A DNA stretch of 64,000 nucleotides from Pseudolabrys sp035718275 (GCA_035718275.1 DASTHI010000002.1:20226-84225), one strand, 5' to 3'; counted from the stretch's first letter, positions 1 through 9,989 are shown. Numbers and translations: made by a program. Notes: generated by a model not told the origin, from the sequence alone.

Positions 1-255
1 GGCTATCACGCGGCCAAAATCCTGCAGAACGGCTGCCGCTGGCTGATTACCGATCGCGTGCTGCCTCCGTGGCCGGGGCTTGACGCATTTCCGACGCTGC
101 GAAGCATGCATCCGCAGCTCCGCATTGCATTTATCGAAAACGGCAGTCTCGACGACCGTATCCTAGCCCGCGTCACCGGCGCGAGCGTACTGCTGTCGCG
201 CCCGCTCAGTCGCAGGACGGTAACCGACGCGCTGGCATTGACGTCCGGCAAATGA
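1..255 (+). CDS. Receiver-domain-like protein, C-terminal part (5' end outside window)
   Basis: Frame 1 is open from the first base, so the start lies upstream; 84 codons are visible. The fragment resembles the last two thirds of a response-regulator receiver domain: an Asp followed by hydrophobic residues and P-G (ITDRVLPPWPGLD), alternating hydrophobic strands, a Gly-Ala, and LLSRPLS where receivers normally carry Lys-Pro (here Arg-Pro). No output domain follows. The stop overlaps the antiporter start (ATGA), suggesting translational coupling. The Lys-to-Arg change and the missing N-terminus leave open whether it can be phosphorylated. Confidence 0.55.
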   Translation, partial: GYHAAKILQNGCRWLITDRVLPPWPGLDAFPTLRSMHPQLRIAFIENGSLDDRILARVTGASVLLSRPLSRRTVTDALALTSGK

Positions 256-1526
256 ATCCGGGGGCCGCTCATCCGAGCATGCTGGAAATCGCGGCCACCG
301 CGCTCTTTGCGCTCGCGGTCCTGCACACCTTCATGACTCGTTATTTCGAACGCCTTGCGCGCCTACAGCCGAACCACGCAGGCATTTGGCATCTGCTTGG
401 AGAAGTTGAGACGGTCTTCGGTGTGTGGGCACTGGCGTTGGTGCTTTTCATGGCCGCCTATGCCTCGCCCGCTGCCGCGTTGGGCTATCTTGAAAGCCGC
501 ACGTTCACTGAACCCGCGTTCATTTTCGCAATCATGGTGATCGCGGCAAGCCGACCGATCCTGGATTTTTCCGGCGCCATGCTGCACTGGATGGCGCGGC
601 TTCTGCCCGTGCAACGGCCCTTGGCGTACTACTTCACCTTGCTCTGTATCGGTCCCCTGCTCGGTTCGTTCATCACCGAGCCGGCCGCCATGACGCTCTC
701 CGCCCTGCTTCTACGCGAGCGCTATTTCAGTCGCCAGGCGCCGCGCGCATTCAAATACGGGACTCTTGGCGTGCTGTTCGTGAACGTGTCGATCGGCGGA
801 ACTCTGACCCCGTTCGCAGCTCCACCGATCCTGATGGTGGCGGAGCGGTGGGGTTGGGATTTTGGCTTCATGTTACAGACGTTCGGCTGGAAGGCGGCCC
901 TCGCCGTGTTCGTCAACGCCGGCGCCGCGACTATCGCCTTTCGTTCCTATCTTGGCCAGTTGCCGACAATCTCGGCTGCCCTCGCCCGAGTCGATGTGCC
1001 TTGGCCAATCATCGCGGCGCATCTCCTCTTTCTGCTCGCGGTTGTTCTTGCCAAACATCATCTCGTGGTTTTCATCGCAGTGTTTTTGTTATTTCTCGGC
1101 TTTGCAGAGGCCTATCGTCGTTATCAGAGCCGACTGATCCTGCGCGAGGGATTGATGGTGGGGTTGTTTTTGGGCGGTCTCGTCGTGCTCGGGGGCCTGC
1201 AGGGATGGTGGCTCAGCCCGCTTCTCTCGAATATGAGCAGCACCGCACTTTATTACGGCGCCACGGCATTGACCGCGATAACTGATAACGCGGCATTGAC
1301 CTATCTTGGCTCCTTGGTCGACGGCTTGCCCTCCGATGCCAAGTATTCGTTGGTCGCCGGTGCGGTGAGCGGTGGCGGGTTGACGGTCATTGCGAATGCG
1401 CCCAACCCGGCAGGCTTTGCAATCCTGAAAGGGACCTTTGACGACGGTGCGATCAACCCCGGTTGGTTGCTTTTAGCCGCAGTACCTCCGACGCTAACCG
1501 CAATCGCCGCCTTTCAAGTGCTTTAG
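252..1526 (+). CDS. Putative Na+/H+ antiporter (Na_H_antiport_3-like membrane protein)
   Basis: A 424-residue polytopic inner-membrane protein with about ten to twelve hydrophobic segments spread over its whole length. It resembles the 'putative Na+/H+ antiporter' family of Pfam (PF07399 as I recall it). Conserved-looking polar patches inside the membrane region include SFITEPAAMT near residue 138, GGTLTPFAAPP near 182 and TDNAALTYLG near 340, which are plausible ion-path residues. The ATG lies inside the stop of the preceding receiver-like gene. Transport activity is inferred from family only. Confidence 0.7.
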   Translation: MNPGAAHPSMLEIAATALFALAVLHTFMTRYFERLARLQPNHAGIWHLLGEVETVFGVWALALVLFMAAYASPAAALGYLESRTFTEPAFIFAIMVIAASRPILDFSGAMLHWMARLLPVQRPLAYYFTLLCIGPLLGSFITEPAAMTLSALLLRERYFSRQAPRAFKYGTLGVLFVNVSIGGTLTPFAAPPILMVAERWGWDFGFMLQTFGWKAALAVFVNAGAATIAFRSYLGQLPTISAALARVDVPWPIIAAHLLFLLAVVLAKHHLVVFIAVFLLFLGFAEAYRRYQSRLILREGLMVGLFLGGLVVLGGLQGWWLSPLLSNMSSTALYYGATALTAITDNAALTYLGSLVDGLPSDAKYSLVAGAVSGGGLTVIANAPNPAGFAILKGTFDDGAINPGWLLLAAVPPTLTAIAAFQVL

Positions 1527-1562
1527 CGTGAGCTCAACCCATCGTGGCATTCATTAAAAGAG

Positions 1563-1595
1563 CGATCGCTCCCGACGCAATCTCAGGAGCGATCG
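1563..1595. terminator. 10-bp-stem hairpin between convergent genes
   Basis: CGATCGCTCC at 1563-1572 pairs perfectly with GGAGCGATCG at 1586-1595 across a 13-nt loop. It lies between the antiporter gene (plus) and the DUF3597 gene (minus), which converge here. No U-run follows on either strand, so it may be a weak terminator or an mRNA-stabilising structure. Confidence 0.45.
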
Positions 1596-1669
1596 TACAA
1601 TCCCCGATCGGCACATTTGCAACCCACTATTGTCGAAACACCGCAGCCAAATTGATATGCATGTACTCA

Positions 1670-2026
1670 TCAGGTCTTGATGTCGGGCGGTAGCTTGCCG
1701 CCATTCGCGGCGAGTTTCGCCATGATCTGCTTGTGCAACCACACGTTCATCGTGGCGGTGTCACTGGTATTCCCCGTATAATTCAATTCGCCGGCAAGTT
1801 GCTTTCGAGCCGTAAGGCTACTGTCGAGATCGAGCGCTTTCATCAGATCAACGATCGATGTACGCCAGGCAAGCTTTTCGCCTTTAGCCGCAGCGGCCTT
1901 GTCGACGATGGCCGCGACGTCGACGCTTTGTGCCGGGGGTGCGCTGGGCGCCGCCGTTGGCGAAGCGCTCGCCTGCGCCGAGCCATGTCCGAAAATTGCA
2001 CCCATAATGCTCCCGAAAATACTCAT
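1670..2026 (-). CDS. DUF3597 domain-containing protein
   Basis: 118 residues, with a short Gly-rich N-terminus (MSIFGSIMGAIFG), a low-complexity Ala/Pro/Ser linker at about residues 15-35, and a folded C-terminal domain ending near NGGKLPPDIK. This matches the DUF3597 family of small proteins, whose function is unknown. A longer reading frame exists upstream, but GGAGGG sits six bases before the ATG at 2026, which fixes the start there rather than at the ATG at 2032. A TTGTCA-N3-TGACAA palindrome lies about 60 bp upstream. Confidence 0.75.
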   Translation of the reverse strand: MSIFGSIMGAIFGHGSAQASASPTAAPSAPPAQSVDVAAIVDKAAAAKGEKLAWRTSIVDLMKALDLDSSLTARKQLAGELNYTGNTSDTATMNVWLHKQIMAKLAANGGKLPPDIKT

Positions 2027-2376
2027 GACCATCCCTCCACGGTTTATCGCGTTACCAAAGATATTGGATTCTGCAGAATGCAAATTGTCAAATTGACAAA
2101 TGATTGCTGCTTGATGAGCTCGCAACAGCTTGCAAACACAAATGAAAGCAGGTCAAGGAACCGATTGACCAGTGATTGCGTCCTAGAACTGATCAAACAA
2201 TCCTCCGCAGGTAGCAGAAGACCTCGCCGCTCCAATGGGTGCTATTAACGAGATGACGCGATCGCGCGGTGAGCGATGCCTGTTGGCAAAAGAATGATGC
2301 TTCTCTCCCCATGCTTGCATTGGTCTAACGCTGTTGCTTCACGAACTCGCCACCCACTGCCCGGCTTCGGATTGCA
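2027..2376. other. Divergent intergenic region without a supported gene
   Basis: 350 bp between the divergently transcribed DUF3597 and SRPBCC genes. Apart from the palindrome at 2085-2099 and an A/T-richer stretch at 2060-2160 that probably holds promoters, I see no RNA gene, repeat or coding frame with a ribosome-binding site. Confidence 0.5.
2085..2099. promoter_or_regulatory. Operator-like palindrome TTGTCA-AAT-TGACAA
   Basis: A perfect 6-bp inverted repeat with a 3-bp spacer, in A/T-rich DNA 59-73 bp upstream of the DUF3597 start codon. Position and symmetry fit a dimeric repressor site, but the cognate regulator is unknown and the match could be chance. Confidence 0.3.
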
Positions 2377-3126
2377 ATGAACATCCAGAGTGTCGGGCCT
2401 GACTGGCCGTTTGATCTGAGTCAATGCCACCACAAGACGCTGCCGCACGAAGTTATCTTTTTCGGGGCGGCCGCTGTGACATCGCGACTCTATGAACGAC
2501 ATTATGAGGAAAGTGTCAGTTTGACCGTCACGCCTGAGGACATTTTCTCGTATGCGGATGACTTTGCCAAGCTGTCGGCGCACATGAATAACTCATCCTC
2601 GATGATCATGGGCGGAAGCATGGAAACAACTTCCGATCAAGCACGCGGTCAGGCAATCGGTTCTCATGTCCGTATGAGTGGAAAGATGATGGGTGTTGAG
2701 CTGTCCCTCGAGGAAGTCGTCACCAAACGAGAACCACCACATCACAAAGCATGGGAAACAATCGGACGACAGTGTCTTCTCGTCATCGATGCTTATCGTT
2801 TGGGTTTCGACATTGTCGAGAGCCACAAATCATCCGTGCTTCGCGTTTTCATTGACTACAATCTACCGGCAGTGCCATCGTTGCGCTGGTTCGGCGTTCT
2901 GCTCGGCCATTTCTATGCAAAATGGTGCGTGCGCCAGATGGTCAATCATGGCCGTAGCACTTCGTGGCCGCTGCCGCATTGCAGTCCGCAGTATGGCCGT
3001 CGCGAGAATGAACTGGCGCCTCAAAGACGGGAGAATTGCGTTACTTTGCCGCCTCAAAGCGTCTGGGCAAACCCTTGCGCGCACTTACCCGTGTCAGCGA
3101 CGTTAATATTATGCTTTAACCAATGA
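2377..3126 (+). CDS. SRPBCC-fold (START/polyketide-cyclase-like) protein with atypical C-terminus
   Basis: 249 residues. Residues about 40-190 look like a SRPBCC ligand-binding domain: an N-terminal strand (EESVSLTVTPEDIFSYADD), a central beta-sheet, and a long C-terminal helix with LGHFYAKWCVRQM, a typical helix ending of this family. The domain should end near residue 190, but the frame runs on for about 57 residues rich in Pro, Ser, Arg and Cys with no domain character, so the 3' end may be frame-shifted or extended. No clear ribosome-binding site precedes the ATG. The ligand is unknown. Confidence 0.55.
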   Translation: MNIQSVGPDWPFDLSQCHHKTLPHEVIFFGAAAVTSRLYERHYEESVSLTVTPEDIFSYADDFAKLSAHMNNSSSMIMGGSMETTSDQARGQAIGSHVRMSGKMMGVELSLEEVVTKREPPHHKAWETIGRQCLLVIDAYRLGFDIVESHKSSVLRVFIDYNLPAVPSLRWFGVLLGHFYAKWCVRQMVNHGRSTSWPLPHCSPQYGRRENELAPQRRENCVTLPPQSVWANPCAHLPVSATLILCFNQ

Positions 3127-3215
3127 TTAATTATGCGTTGGGGGGTGCGAAAGGTCCGCCCTAATATTCGTCGGGAATGTCCGTAACCTGTGAGTTTAGT
3201 TGGTGGGGTACCACA

Positions 3216-3656
3216 ATGTACAAAGCGTGTGCGGCTCTGAGCGCAGTGATGATTCTCGCCTCCAGCCAGGCGTCTGGACAACCAGAAGCAGCCCCTGGCA
3301 GAAGCGTCGCCCCGAAACATTCCCATTTCCATCCATCGGGATCACCGCGTCACCACATCGGACGCCATAGCGGCCCTTTCTTTCCGGCAACCGGAGGCGT
3401 CTTCCTGGGAGACTCGAATGGCCCTTCCAATGTTGAGATCACTCAGCCGATCGGCCCCATCTCAGGCGACTTTAGTTACACATACAAATATGACGTGCCC
3501 TGGGATTGGGCTCACCGATATCCGCCGAGCTTTTTTGCTGGGCCTCCTGAAGCCTCTGCTCCAATCGTAAATTATCGGCCTGGCTGCGCCACACAGACTG
3601 TTACTGTCCCCGGGGCCGATGGCAAAGATCAGACTATCAATATGATTCGCTGCTAG
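3216..3656 (+). CDS. Small exported protein of unknown function
   Basis: 146 residues from the ATG at 3216, which follows a GGTGGGG motif; an in-frame ATG at 3177 would put non-signal sequence in front. Residues 1-22 form a Sec signal peptide (MYKACAALSAVMILASSQAS, then G-Q). The mature part is His/Pro/Gly-rich and ends with a segment holding two Cys (GCATQTVTVPGADGKDQTIN, then a terminal Cys). I recall similar C-termini in periplasmic hypothetical proteins of bradyrhizobia. No catalytic motif is visible. It ends at a strong bidirectional terminator. Confidence 0.65.
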   Translation: MYKACAALSAVMILASSQASGQPEAAPGRSVAPKHSHFHPSGSPRHHIGRHSGPFFPATGGVFLGDSNGPSNVEITQPIGPISGDFSYTYKYDVPWDWAHRYPPSFFAGPPEASAPIVNYRPGCATQTVTVPGADGKDQTINMIRC

Positions 3657-3694
3657 AGCCGCGCTGTCGGCCAAGCAAGCGTGATGATAGTTGC

Positions 3695-3727
3695 AAATCG
3701 TGGCCGGAATAATTCCGGCCACGATTT
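3695..3727. terminator. Strong bidirectional Rho-independent terminator
   Basis: A perfect 16-bp inverted repeat, AAATCGTGGCCGGAAT and its complement, around a single base (effectively a 14-bp stem with a 5-nt loop). The GC core is flanked by AAA and TTT, so both strands end in a U-run. It separates the convergent genes ending at 3656 (plus) and 3745 (minus). Confidence 0.85.
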
Positions 3728-3744
3728 GATTTCAATGGGTCTTC

Positions 3745-4233
3745 CTATGCAGCGCGTCGCGCCGTGGACGCACTTGTCTCCCGGCTTTCCACATCGGCAA
3801 CCCCGACGCGATGGCGATAGACCATTTCCCAACCCTTCCAGCCGGTGAACAACAAGATACAGACGACGATCAGCGAAAGGATCAGTCCTGTCGGCAGAAT
3901 TGCGGAGCTTCCCTCCAAATACCTGATGTAAAAATTGTACAGCTCGATCAGCACGACAACCACGTTTCCACCCGCGTGCCACCAAGCATCATTGAGCGAG
4001 CGAAGACGCGGCTCGGAAAGGACGTCTGTTAAGCCCGCCACCGCCGCAAGCGCAGCCATCACGAGACCGGCTCCAAGAAGCCACAGCGTCGCTGTCCACC
4101 AGGCGTCGTTGGCCGACTGCCAAAACGCCAAATCACAGACGAAGGTTGCAACGAAGAACGCGATAGGGAATGGAATGAGCATCGGGTGGATTGGATGTCC
4201 CGCGATGCTGGCGGTACTCTTTGGATTGCTCAT
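3745..4233 (-). CDS. DUF2231 family inner-membrane protein
   Basis: 162 residues with four hydrophobic segments. It opens with IAGHPIHPMLIPFPIAFF; the paired His-Pro motif before the first membrane segment is the hallmark of the DUF2231 family. A further motif (NDAWWHAGGN) precedes the third segment, and the tail is short and charged. GGAGG six bases upstream supports the ATG at 4233 over the in-frame ATG at 4251. The family is proposed to be a haem-containing or redox membrane protein; nothing here shows its role. Confidence 0.75.
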   Translation of the reverse strand: MSNPKSTASIAGHPIHPMLIPFPIAFFVATFVCDLAFWQSANDAWWTATLWLLGAGLVMAALAAVAGLTDVLSEPRLRSLNDAWWHAGGNVVVVLIELYNFYIRYLEGSSAILPTGLILSLIVVCILLFTGWKGWEMVYRHRVGVADVESRETSASTARRAA

Positions 4234-4469
4234 GATGAGCCTCCATCTCAAAGACCCTTGACCAACTTAACGCCTCTATCGCGGTCCCTGACCTATAACG
4301 TTTCTGTGAGTTTCCCGATGGTTGCTCCCTTAAGTGTTCAATTGGACATAAACGTATCGCTTGATGACGCGGGTTTCGCGACGGAACACTCGGTCCGTCA
4401 ATAGCGAACAGGAGTTCTTTAGGGCCAGCCTCCGAATGCCGGCCCGCATGATATGCAGAATGCCGATAT

Positions 4470-4545
4470 TGGCGCTCCCTAGGGGACTCGAACCCCTGTT
4501 TTCGCCGTGAGAGGGCGACGTCCTGGGCCGCTAGACGAAGGGAGC
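4470..4545 (-). tRNA. tRNA-Glu (anticodon CUC)
   Basis: On the minus strand the acceptor stem GCTCCCT pairs with AGGGAGC, and the T-arm reads CAGGGGTTCGAGTCCCCTA. The anticodon stem CGCC/GGCG carries the loop CTCTCAC with anticodon CTC. Discriminator G is followed by a genome-encoded CCA (4470-4472). Total length is 76 nt with CCA. Confidence 0.95.
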
Positions 4546-4636
4546 GTGGACCCCGAAATAGCCTTGATCCGGCGACGCCGCAAGCATGCAACGGCAATGC
4601 CGGACCGGTCGATATTATCTGCATTGAGTCGGGAGA

Positions 4637-4963
4637 TTACGGCCCAAGGCGCGTTCGCCCAAGTGGCCGCAAAGTGTCGAGATCGAAACTGAGCAGTTCT
4701 ATTGCCCCATTCACCTCAATCGTGAGAACGAGGCGTCCCTCGCCGACCGCTGTAGAAAGCACTTTCGTGCCCGCCGGCAGCGATGCCGAGACCGGCGAAG
4801 GCTGCGCTCTTTCCCCGCTCCGCAAAACGCGATAGCCGATGACGCCCAGAACCGCGGCAACCGCAATGAAGGTCGTCAAACTTGCGATCACCATCAGCCG
4901 TCGCACTCTTGCGATGAGGCGAGCTCCCTCAGGATCCAGTGGTGTCGGGTCGCTGCCGGACAT
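4637..4963 (-). CDS. DUF6476 family single-pass membrane protein
   Basis: 108 residues: a charged cytoplasmic N-terminus (MSGSDPTPLDPEGARLIARV), one transmembrane helix at about residues 22-45 (LMVIASLTTFIAVAAVLGVI), then a small beta-rich domain. It matches the short DUF6476 proteins that, as I recall, sit beside rluD and rpoH in many Hyphomicrobiales. It is divergent from the pseudouridine synthase gene, with only 11 bp between start codons, so the promoters overlap the coding ends. Function unknown. Confidence 0.7.
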   Translation of the reverse strand: MSGSDPTPLDPEGARLIARVRRLMVIASLTTFIAVAAVLGVIGYRVLRSGERAQPSPVSASLPAGTKVLSTAVGEGRLVLTIEVNGAIELLSFDLDTLRPLGRTRLGP

Positions 4964-4974
4964 GCGTGTGAGCC

Positions 4975-6000
4975 ATGAGCGATAAAACCGTCGAGACGAT
5001 CACGATCTCCGATGCCGAGGCCGGATTGCGGATCGATCGCGCGCTTGCCGCACATGTTGCAAGCCTGTCGCGGTCGCGCGTGAAGGCGCTCATCCTTGCC
5101 GGTCAGGTCAGGATCGCGGCGCGCACCATCCGCGATCCGGCAATACCCGTCAAATCCGGCGACGTTGTTACAATCGCTGTGCCCCCACCAGAGCCCGCAA
5201 CTCCCCCTGCAGAGGCGATCCCGCTCAAGATCGTCTATGAGGACGGCGCCATCGTCGTGATCGACAAGCCCAAGGGAATGGTCGTGCACCCCGCCGCAGG
5301 CCACGCCACAGGCACGCTCGTTAACGCGCTTATCGCGCATTGCGGCGCCAGCCTCTCGGGTATCGGCGGGGTGAAGCGACCGGGGATCGTTCATCGCCTC
5401 GACAAGGACACGACAGGGCTGATGGTAGTGGCAAAGACAGACAAGGCCCATCGCGCGCTTGCGAGGCAATTCGCCCAAAAATCCGAAGGTCCGCTGAAAC
5501 GCGGCTATCTCGCTCTGGCTTGGGGTGCGCCGGCCCGACCGAGGGGCACGATCTCGTTCCCACTCGGACGCCACTTGCACGCCCGGGACAAGCAGTCGGT
5601 TCGGGGCGATGGACGCGCGGCAGTCACTCATTGGCAGTTGCTGGAGCGTTTTGCGACGCCGTCATCCAAAGAGGCGCTTGCAAGCCTCATCGCCTGCACG
5701 CTCGAGACGGGTCGCACTCATCAGATCCGGGTCCACCTTGCCCATATCGGCCATCCGATTCTCGGCGATGCCGCTTACGGTGCGGGCTTTCGCACGAAAG
5801 CAAGCCGCCTTGGGCCACGAGCTCGTAGCGCGCTTGAGGCTCTTGGCAGACAGGCCCTGCATTCCTATCTATTGGCTATCGAACACCCTGAAACCGGCGA
5901 TCTCCTGGAGTTCCAATCGGAACTGCCGGGCGATATGCGTCGTTTACGTGATGCCCTGCGCTCAGAAAGCCATAACGCAGGGATTGAGCTGCGGAACTAA
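4975..6000 (+). CDS. rluD: RluA/RluD-family 23S rRNA pseudouridine synthase
   Basis: 341 residues. An S4 RNA-binding domain (about residues 14-75) precedes the pseudouridine synthase domain. The catalytic motif HRLDKDTTGLMV places the nucleophilic Asp at residue 143. Other family motifs are visible: IDKPKGMVVHPAAGH near 96 and LETGRTHQIRVHLAHIGHPI near 243. Domain order and length fit RluD (uridines of 23S rRNA helix 69), but RluC or a more general RluA member cannot be excluded by eye. rpoH follows 215 bp downstream. Confidence 0.85.
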   Translation: MSDKTVETITISDAEAGLRIDRALAAHVASLSRSRVKALILAGQVRIAARTIRDPAIPVKSGDVVTIAVPPPEPATPPAEAIPLKIVYEDGAIVVIDKPKGMVVHPAAGHATGTLVNALIAHCGASLSGIGGVKRPGIVHRLDKDTTGLMVVAKTDKAHRALARQFAQKSEGPLKRGYLALAWGAPARPRGTISFPLGRHLHARDKQSVRGDGRAAVTHWQLLERFATPSSKEALASLIACTLETGRTHQIRVHLAHIGHPILGDAAYGAGFRTKASRLGPRARSALEALGRQALHSYLLAIEHPETGDLLEFQSELPGDMRRLRDALRSESHNAGIELRN

Positions 6001-6215
6001 GCCAGCCAGATCAATGGCTTGTGTTAAAGTGGGATCCCGGATCGTGTCACGACGACGTGACGGGCGGAGTGCTTTTATTCGCTCTGATAAGCCGGTATGC
6101 TGCAAGTGCGGTCGCGAGAATTCGCGGTCGCAACATAAACGTGCGCCGTCGGCTCGGGGAGCGGCGGCGACAACCGCCCGCCGATCGATCGGGGGCAAGT
6201 AAGGAGGGCGCTATC

Positions 6216-7124
6216 ATGGCCCGTACCGCCGTTTTGCCGGCACTCAAGGCTGAATCCGGCCTTTCACAATATCTGGATGAAATCCGGCGGTTTCCGATGC
6301 TGGAACCGCAGGAAGAATACATGCTGGCTCGTAGCTGGCGTGAGCATGGTGACCGCGAAGCTGCGCACAAGCTCGTGACCAGCCATCTCCGCCTCGTTGC
6401 CAAGATTGCCATGGGTTATCGCGGCTACGGACTGCCGATCTCCGAAGTCATTTCGGAGGGCAATGTCGGCCTGATGCAGGCGGTGAAGCGGTTCGAGCCG
6501 GAAAAGGGATTCCGTCTCGCCACCTATGCGATGTGGTGGATCAAGGCGGCGATCCAGGAATATATCCTGCGTTCGTGGTCCCTCGTGAAGATGGGCACCA
6601 CGGCCAACCAGAAGAAGTTGTTCTTCAACCTGCGCAAAGCGAAGAGCAAAATATCCGCGCTGGATGAAGGCGATCTGCGTCCCGAGCAAGTAAAGCTCAT
6701 TGCCAAGCGTCTTGGCGTGACCGAGCAAGACGTCGTCGACATGAACCGTCGACTCGGCGGCGATGCGTCGCTCAACGCACCCATCCGCGATGACGGCGAG
6801 AGCGGCGAGTGGCAGGATTGGCTTGTCGATGAGGCGCCGAGCCAGGAACGGATCCTCGCCGAAAGCGAGGAGAGCGATAACCGACACAAGGCTCTCGTCT
6901 CCGCCCTCGACGTGCTCAACGATCGCGAGCGGCGTATTTTCGAGGCGCGTCGTCTCGCCGACGATCCGATCACGCTGGAGGAGCTCGCATCGGAGTTCGG
7001 CGTATCGCGCGAACGCGTGCGTCAGATCGAGGTGCGTGCCTTCGAGAAGGTGCAAAAAGCGGTAAAGAGCAGGATGGCGGCGCTCGAGCAATCCGTTCAG
7101 ACGGCCGGTATCGCCGCGCAGTAG
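6216..7124 (+). CDS. rpoH: RNA polymerase heat-shock sigma factor RpoH (sigma-32)
   Basis: 302 residues. Sigma-70 region 2 spans about residues 50-120, with the -10-binding helix EKGFRLATYAMWWIKAAIQE. It is followed by the diagnostic RpoH box QKKLFFNLR at 132-140, bound by chaperones and specific to RpoH. Region 4.2 carries the helix-turn-helix GVSRERVRQIEVRAFEKV. The start at 6216 is fixed by AAGGAGGGC eight bases upstream; the frame is open further upstream but without sigma-factor sequence. The 215-bp leader probably holds the promoters. Alphaproteobacteria often have two rpoH copies; only one is visible here. Confidence 0.95.
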   Translation: MARTAVLPALKAESGLSQYLDEIRRFPMLEPQEEYMLARSWREHGDREAAHKLVTSHLRLVAKIAMGYRGYGLPISEVISEGNVGLMQAVKRFEPEKGFRLATYAMWWIKAAIQEYILRSWSLVKMGTTANQKKLFFNLRKAKSKISALDEGDLRPEQVKLIAKRLGVTEQDVVDMNRRLGGDASLNAPIRDDGESGEWQDWLVDEAPSQERILAESEESDNRHKALVSALDVLNDRERRIFEARRLADDPITLEELASEFGVSRERVRQIEVRAFEKVQKAVKSRMAALEQSVQTAGIAAQ

Positions 7125-7272
7125 CCACCTGCCTTCGGCGAGGTCCGGCCATCTTGGCCCGGTAATGGCTCGTCTCGCAAACCGAGCCTCTCAAACCGCG
7201 CAGACCTTCGGATAGCCGCGTTCCGCACGCGGATGCCTCGCGGGTAGCGTGGCCGTTACCATCACCGGGTTA

Positions 7273-7293
7273 TGCCCGTGCTTGGCGCGGGCA
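7273..7293. repeat. REP-like palindrome
   Basis: TGCCCG and CGGGCA form a short stem within TATGCCCGTGCTTGGCGCGG, between rpoH and a convergent gene. It resembles the short GC-rich palindromes scattered through Bradyrhizobium-type genomes and the elements at 29622 and 40334 in this window. Confidence 0.4.
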
Positions 7294-7322
7294 CGCCTGG
7301 GATCAGCGGATTTTCCTGCGCG

Positions 7323-8603
7323 CTACTGTCCCCAGGCGCGAAATGCTTCTTCGAACGCCCGGCTTCCCGGCGTGCCTTTTTCCATCGCCAAAATGGCGCG
7401 CTTGCCGCTCGTGTAGACGACCGGGATGTCGAACCAGTCGCGATCTTTGAGGAGCTGAATGTTCCGCTGCACATCGACCTCGACGGCCGACAGGCCGATC
7501 AGAAAGTACCCGTTCGTGACCTTGACTGCGAGCCCGGCCAACGGAACACCGCGCGCCTGTTCGTTCTGTTTCATCAGTACGCCGGGAACGTTTCCGATGC
7601 CTCCTTCGGAAAAATCAGCCGGCAAGTTGAACATGATCTCGATCGTGTGGCTCGCAGGAAGCGCCTTGTCGGTGTTACGCCGGAGCGACCATGTCATGCG
7701 CAATTTGCGCTCAGGTATCTCGATGTCGGCGCGCACCGCCAGCTCGGGAGCCATACCGGGTCCCGGTGATACTGTCTCGGTGCGCCACAGAGCTGACCCA
7801 ATGTAGCGCTTCCCCTGCGGATCGCTCGGATCCTCATCATAAAGAACAACCTTCTGAGCGACCGCAGCAGCCGGAGCAGTGGCGACATTCGAGTTCGCTT
7901 CGCCAGACTGTCCGATGCGGTCAGCAATCTTCGGACGCACCGCGGGCTGCGCCGTTTCCTTTTTCGGCGGGGGCTGCGAGCGGAAATTCGCAAACATTGA
8001 GGATATATTTTGCCGCTGCCAATAGCCGACACCAACGATGCCGAGCACCGCGAGTAGGATCACCCCGATCTTGATGAGCCCGACATACGAGCGCGCCGGG
8101 CGCGCATAAACCTCCTCATCTTCGAATGGAGGGGCAGACGGCAGCGGCACGTAATCGTCTCCGGTCTCCGTGTCCGCGCGGAAACTGCCGTCCTTGCCGT
8201 TCCACTGCGGTGGCGCGATGTCGTGCGACGGGACTTCGTCCCCGGTAATGGCCTCCGACGTCTCCTGCGCGGCGCGCCTGGCCTCAGCCGCTGCGCCGCC
8301 CAGCTCTTCGGCTTCGGCAACGGTCTCCCGAAAGTCACGCAGCGCGCGATCACGCAGCGAGGGCTCCTCGCTTTCGGCAACGGCCCGCGGCCGCTTGGCT
8401 GCTTCGGCCTCCACCTTGCGGATCGCCTCCTCGAGCGCCAAGCGCTCGCGGGTAATCTCGGTTTCCTCCAACGCGGGCTCGATACCTCGCAGCTGAGTGG
8501 CGAGCGCGACCCGGGCGCGATCGTACAACGAGCGGCGATTTTCGCCGGTGTTCTTCTCGAGCCCATCGACGGCTCGGGCGATCAGAGGATAATAATCAGC
8601 CAT
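7323..8603 (-). CDS. Conserved hypothetical single-pass membrane protein with coiled-coil N-terminus
   Basis: 426 residues. Residues 1-110 are strongly helical and charged (many Glu, Ala, Arg), which suggests a coiled coil. A low-complexity acidic linker (about 110-165) leads to one transmembrane helix near 175-195 (YVGLIKIGVILLAVLGIVGV), then a Pro/Gln-rich spacer. The C-terminal domain of about 160 residues is beta-rich and Gly-containing, with no catalytic motif I recognise, and is predicted to be periplasmic. It lies downstream of purA on the same strand and converges on rpoH. I cannot assign a function. Confidence 0.65.
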   Translation of the reverse strand: MADYYPLIARAVDGLEKNTGENRRSLYDRARVALATQLRGIEPALEETEITRERLALEEAIRKVEAEAAKRPRAVAESEEPSLRDRALRDFRETVAEAEELGGAAAEARRAAQETSEAITGDEVPSHDIAPPQWNGKDGSFRADTETGDDYVPLPSAPPFEDEEVYARPARSYVGLIKIGVILLAVLGIVGVGYWQRQNISSMFANFRSQPPPKKETAQPAVRPKIADRIGQSGEANSNVATAPAAAVAQKVVLYDEDPSDPQGKRYIGSALWRTETVSPGPGMAPELAVRADIEIPERKLRMTWSLRRNTDKALPASHTIEIMFNLPADFSEGGIGNVPGVLMKQNEQARGVPLAGLAVKVTNGYFLIGLSAVEVDVQRNIQLLKDRDWFDIPVVYTSGKRAILAMEKGTPGSRAFEEAFRAWGQ

Positions 8604-8693
8604 TGCACATTGTTTTGGTCGAGCATGACCGCGGCACCAATGCGCCCCCCGCCGCCATCATGATTGTCCCTCTTTCGTGTCTTTTTCCCGCCA

Positions 8694-9989
<1,296 letters not shown>

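Noticed and set aside
4470..4545. tRNA-Glu as integration site of a genomic island
   Set aside because: No integrase gene and no direct repeat of the tRNA 3' end was seen nearby; the flanking genes look like core genome.
4894..5631. 245-codon minus-strand frame opposite rluD
   Set aside because: Antisense shadow; overlaps the DUF6476 start and rluD and resembles nothing.
6021..6215. N-terminal extension of RpoH
   Set aside because: The frame is open but the sequence is not sigma-like, while AAGGAGGGC stands just before the ATG at 6216.
6264..7091. 275-codon open frame on the minus strand opposite rpoH
   Set aside because: It lies wholly inside rpoH, has no ribosome-binding site and no protein-like pattern; long antisense frames are expected in GC-rich DNA with strong third-position GC.
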